Below are positions 63,402 through 64,000 of a DNA stretch of 64,000 bases, piece by piece. How positions within the stretch are numbered: the first letter of the stretch is position 1; each line of letters starts with the position of its first letter. The stretch comes from Plantibacter sp. PA-3-X8. Its GTDB lineage: Bacteria; Actinomycetota; Actinomycetes; Actinomycetales; Microbacteriaceae. Below the pieces are notes generated by a model. The model searched no databases, was not told the origin of the DNA, and saw nothing but the letters and a program-made list of their open reading frames with translations. The position numbers were made by a program, and so were the translations under genes. The stretch is taken from contig NZ_CP033107.1 of assembly GCF_003856975.1 (NCBI RefSeq), positions 3,286,001 to 3,350,000 of the forward strand. The letters are read 5' to 3'.

Positions 63402-64000
63402 CTACTCCGCGGCCTCCGGGGTGGGTCGTGAGGCCTGCAGGTCCGCCTCGGCGGAGTCGACCGCCTCGTGCTCCTCCGGGGACACCGGCCCCACCCGGCT
63501 CTTCCGTTGGGCCGAGGACTCGGACGGCAGCGCGACGGCCGCCTCCGTGATGCGGTTCGCCATCCCGTTGAAGATGATCCCGTGGAACGGCAGGATCGCG
63601 AACCAGTAGAGGCGTCCGCCGAGCCCCTTCGGGAAGAAGACGGCGCGCTGCCGGTAGACCGAGCCGTCGCCGACCGGGGTCGCGCTCATCTCCAGCCACG
63701 CGAGACCGGGCACGCGCATCTCGGCGCGCAGGCGAAGCATCCGACCACGTTCGAGGTACTCCACGCGCCAGAAGTCGAGGGCGTCCCCGACGCTCAGGTG
63801 CTGCGGATCGTCGCGACCACGTCGCAACCCGACACCACCGACGAGCTTGTCCATCCAGCCACGGATCGCCCACGCCAACGGGAAGGAGTACCACCCGTTC
63901 TCGCCGCCGATGGACTCGATCACCGAGAAGAGCCGGTCGGCGCCCGCGGAGGTCTTCCGTTCCTTGAGATCGATGTAGACGGTGTGTCCGGCCCAGTCGG
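63402..64000 (-). CDS. DUF2867-type protein, C-terminal part (partial)
   Basis: The frame is open from the right edge of the window, so the N-terminus lies beyond it. The visible about 198 residues start DWAGHTVYIDLKERKTSAGADRL, then IGGENGWYSFPLAWAIRGWMDKLVGGVGLRRGRRDP-like text (RGRDDPQHLSVGDALDFWRVE here). This is the DUF2867 domain that ends a family of NAD(P)-binding SDR-like proteins. The hydrophobic FPLAWAIRGW and YWFAILPFHGIIFNGMANRI segments are typical. The last about 45 residues are an acidic Ser/Ala/Glu tail. GTG 63923 is not the true start. Confidence 0.8.
   Translation of the reverse strand, partial: DWAGHTVYIDLKERKTSAGADRLFSVIESIGGENGWYSFPLAWAIRGWMDKLVGGVGLRRGRDDPQHLSVGDALDFWRVEYLERGRMLRLRAEMRVPGLAWLEMSATPVGDGSVYRQRAVFFPKGLGGRLYWFAILPFHGIIFNGMANRITEAAVALPSESSAQRKSRVGPVSPEEHEAVDSAEADLQASRPTPEAAE

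Overview
The window is high-GC DNA (about 70% by eye) with tightly packed genes, many stop/start overlaps of the ATGA or GTGA type, and GTG/TTG starts. Mycoredoxin, an rpsO / pnp / M16 peptidase / dapB gene set and many best-remembered relatives in Microbacteriaceae point to an actinomycete of that family; I cannot name a species. No rRNA, tRNA, CRISPR array, integrase or transposase was found.

Layout. 1-4.8 kb: end of a TIGR01777-type epimerase (+), then on the minus strand M16 peptidase, histidine phosphatase, dapB and a small membrane protein, with an aldo/keto reductase upstream. 4.97-8.53 kb: a compact five-gene minus-strand operon that looks lower in GC than its surroundings. It encodes an 86-aa secreted peptide resembling lactococcin 972 at its C-terminus, a Cys-rich lipoprotein, a membrane-anchored adaptor with a peptidoglycan-binding domain, an ABC ATPase and an FtsX/MacB-like permease. 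This is the best candidate for an under-described system: a bacteriocin with its export or self-protection machinery.

8.66-19.7 kb: a leucine/branched-chain keto-acid catabolic locus. BkdA-BkdB-BkdC make acyl-CoAs; an acyl-CoA dehydrogenase, the two methylcrotonyl-CoA carboxylase subunits, a MaoC hydratase and a CitE-like lyase carry the leucine branch onward. A divergent TetR regulator sits over two palindromes, and a VOC protein lies between the halves. The set parallels the Mycobacterium tuberculosis Rv2495c-Rv2502c locus.

19.9-28.4 kb: pnp and rpsO, usually neighbours, separated by a FUSC protein, acyltransferase, MDR oxidoreductase, DedA protein and APC permease. 28.5-38 kb: secreted/membrane protein, a two-gene flavin monooxygenase system, M4 protealysin-like protease plus emfourin inhibitor, second luciferase-like oxidoreductase, DNA glycosylase, MFS exporter, apt and FKBP isomerase. 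38-49.5 kb: FAH-family hydrolase, aspA, metallophosphoesterase, two divergent NCS2 nucleobase permeases, Pit phosphate transporter with a small membrane partner, DUF2207 protein and aldo/keto reductase. 49.5-64 kb: oligopeptidase B, phosphofructokinase, mycoredoxin, SNF2 helicase, DUF779 + aldehyde dehydrogenase + GAF regulator, copper chaperone and copper ATPase behind a CsoR-like operator, DUF4232 lipoprotein, malate dehydrogenase, and a DUF2867 protein cut by the window edge.

Non-coding structure includes several near-perfect hairpin terminators, a palindromic family built on GGTCCCTGAGC...GAAGGGC (two sites), a threefold 14-bp tandem repeat, a threefold 15-bp palindromic element, and a 13-bp perfect inverted repeat in a 329-base gap.
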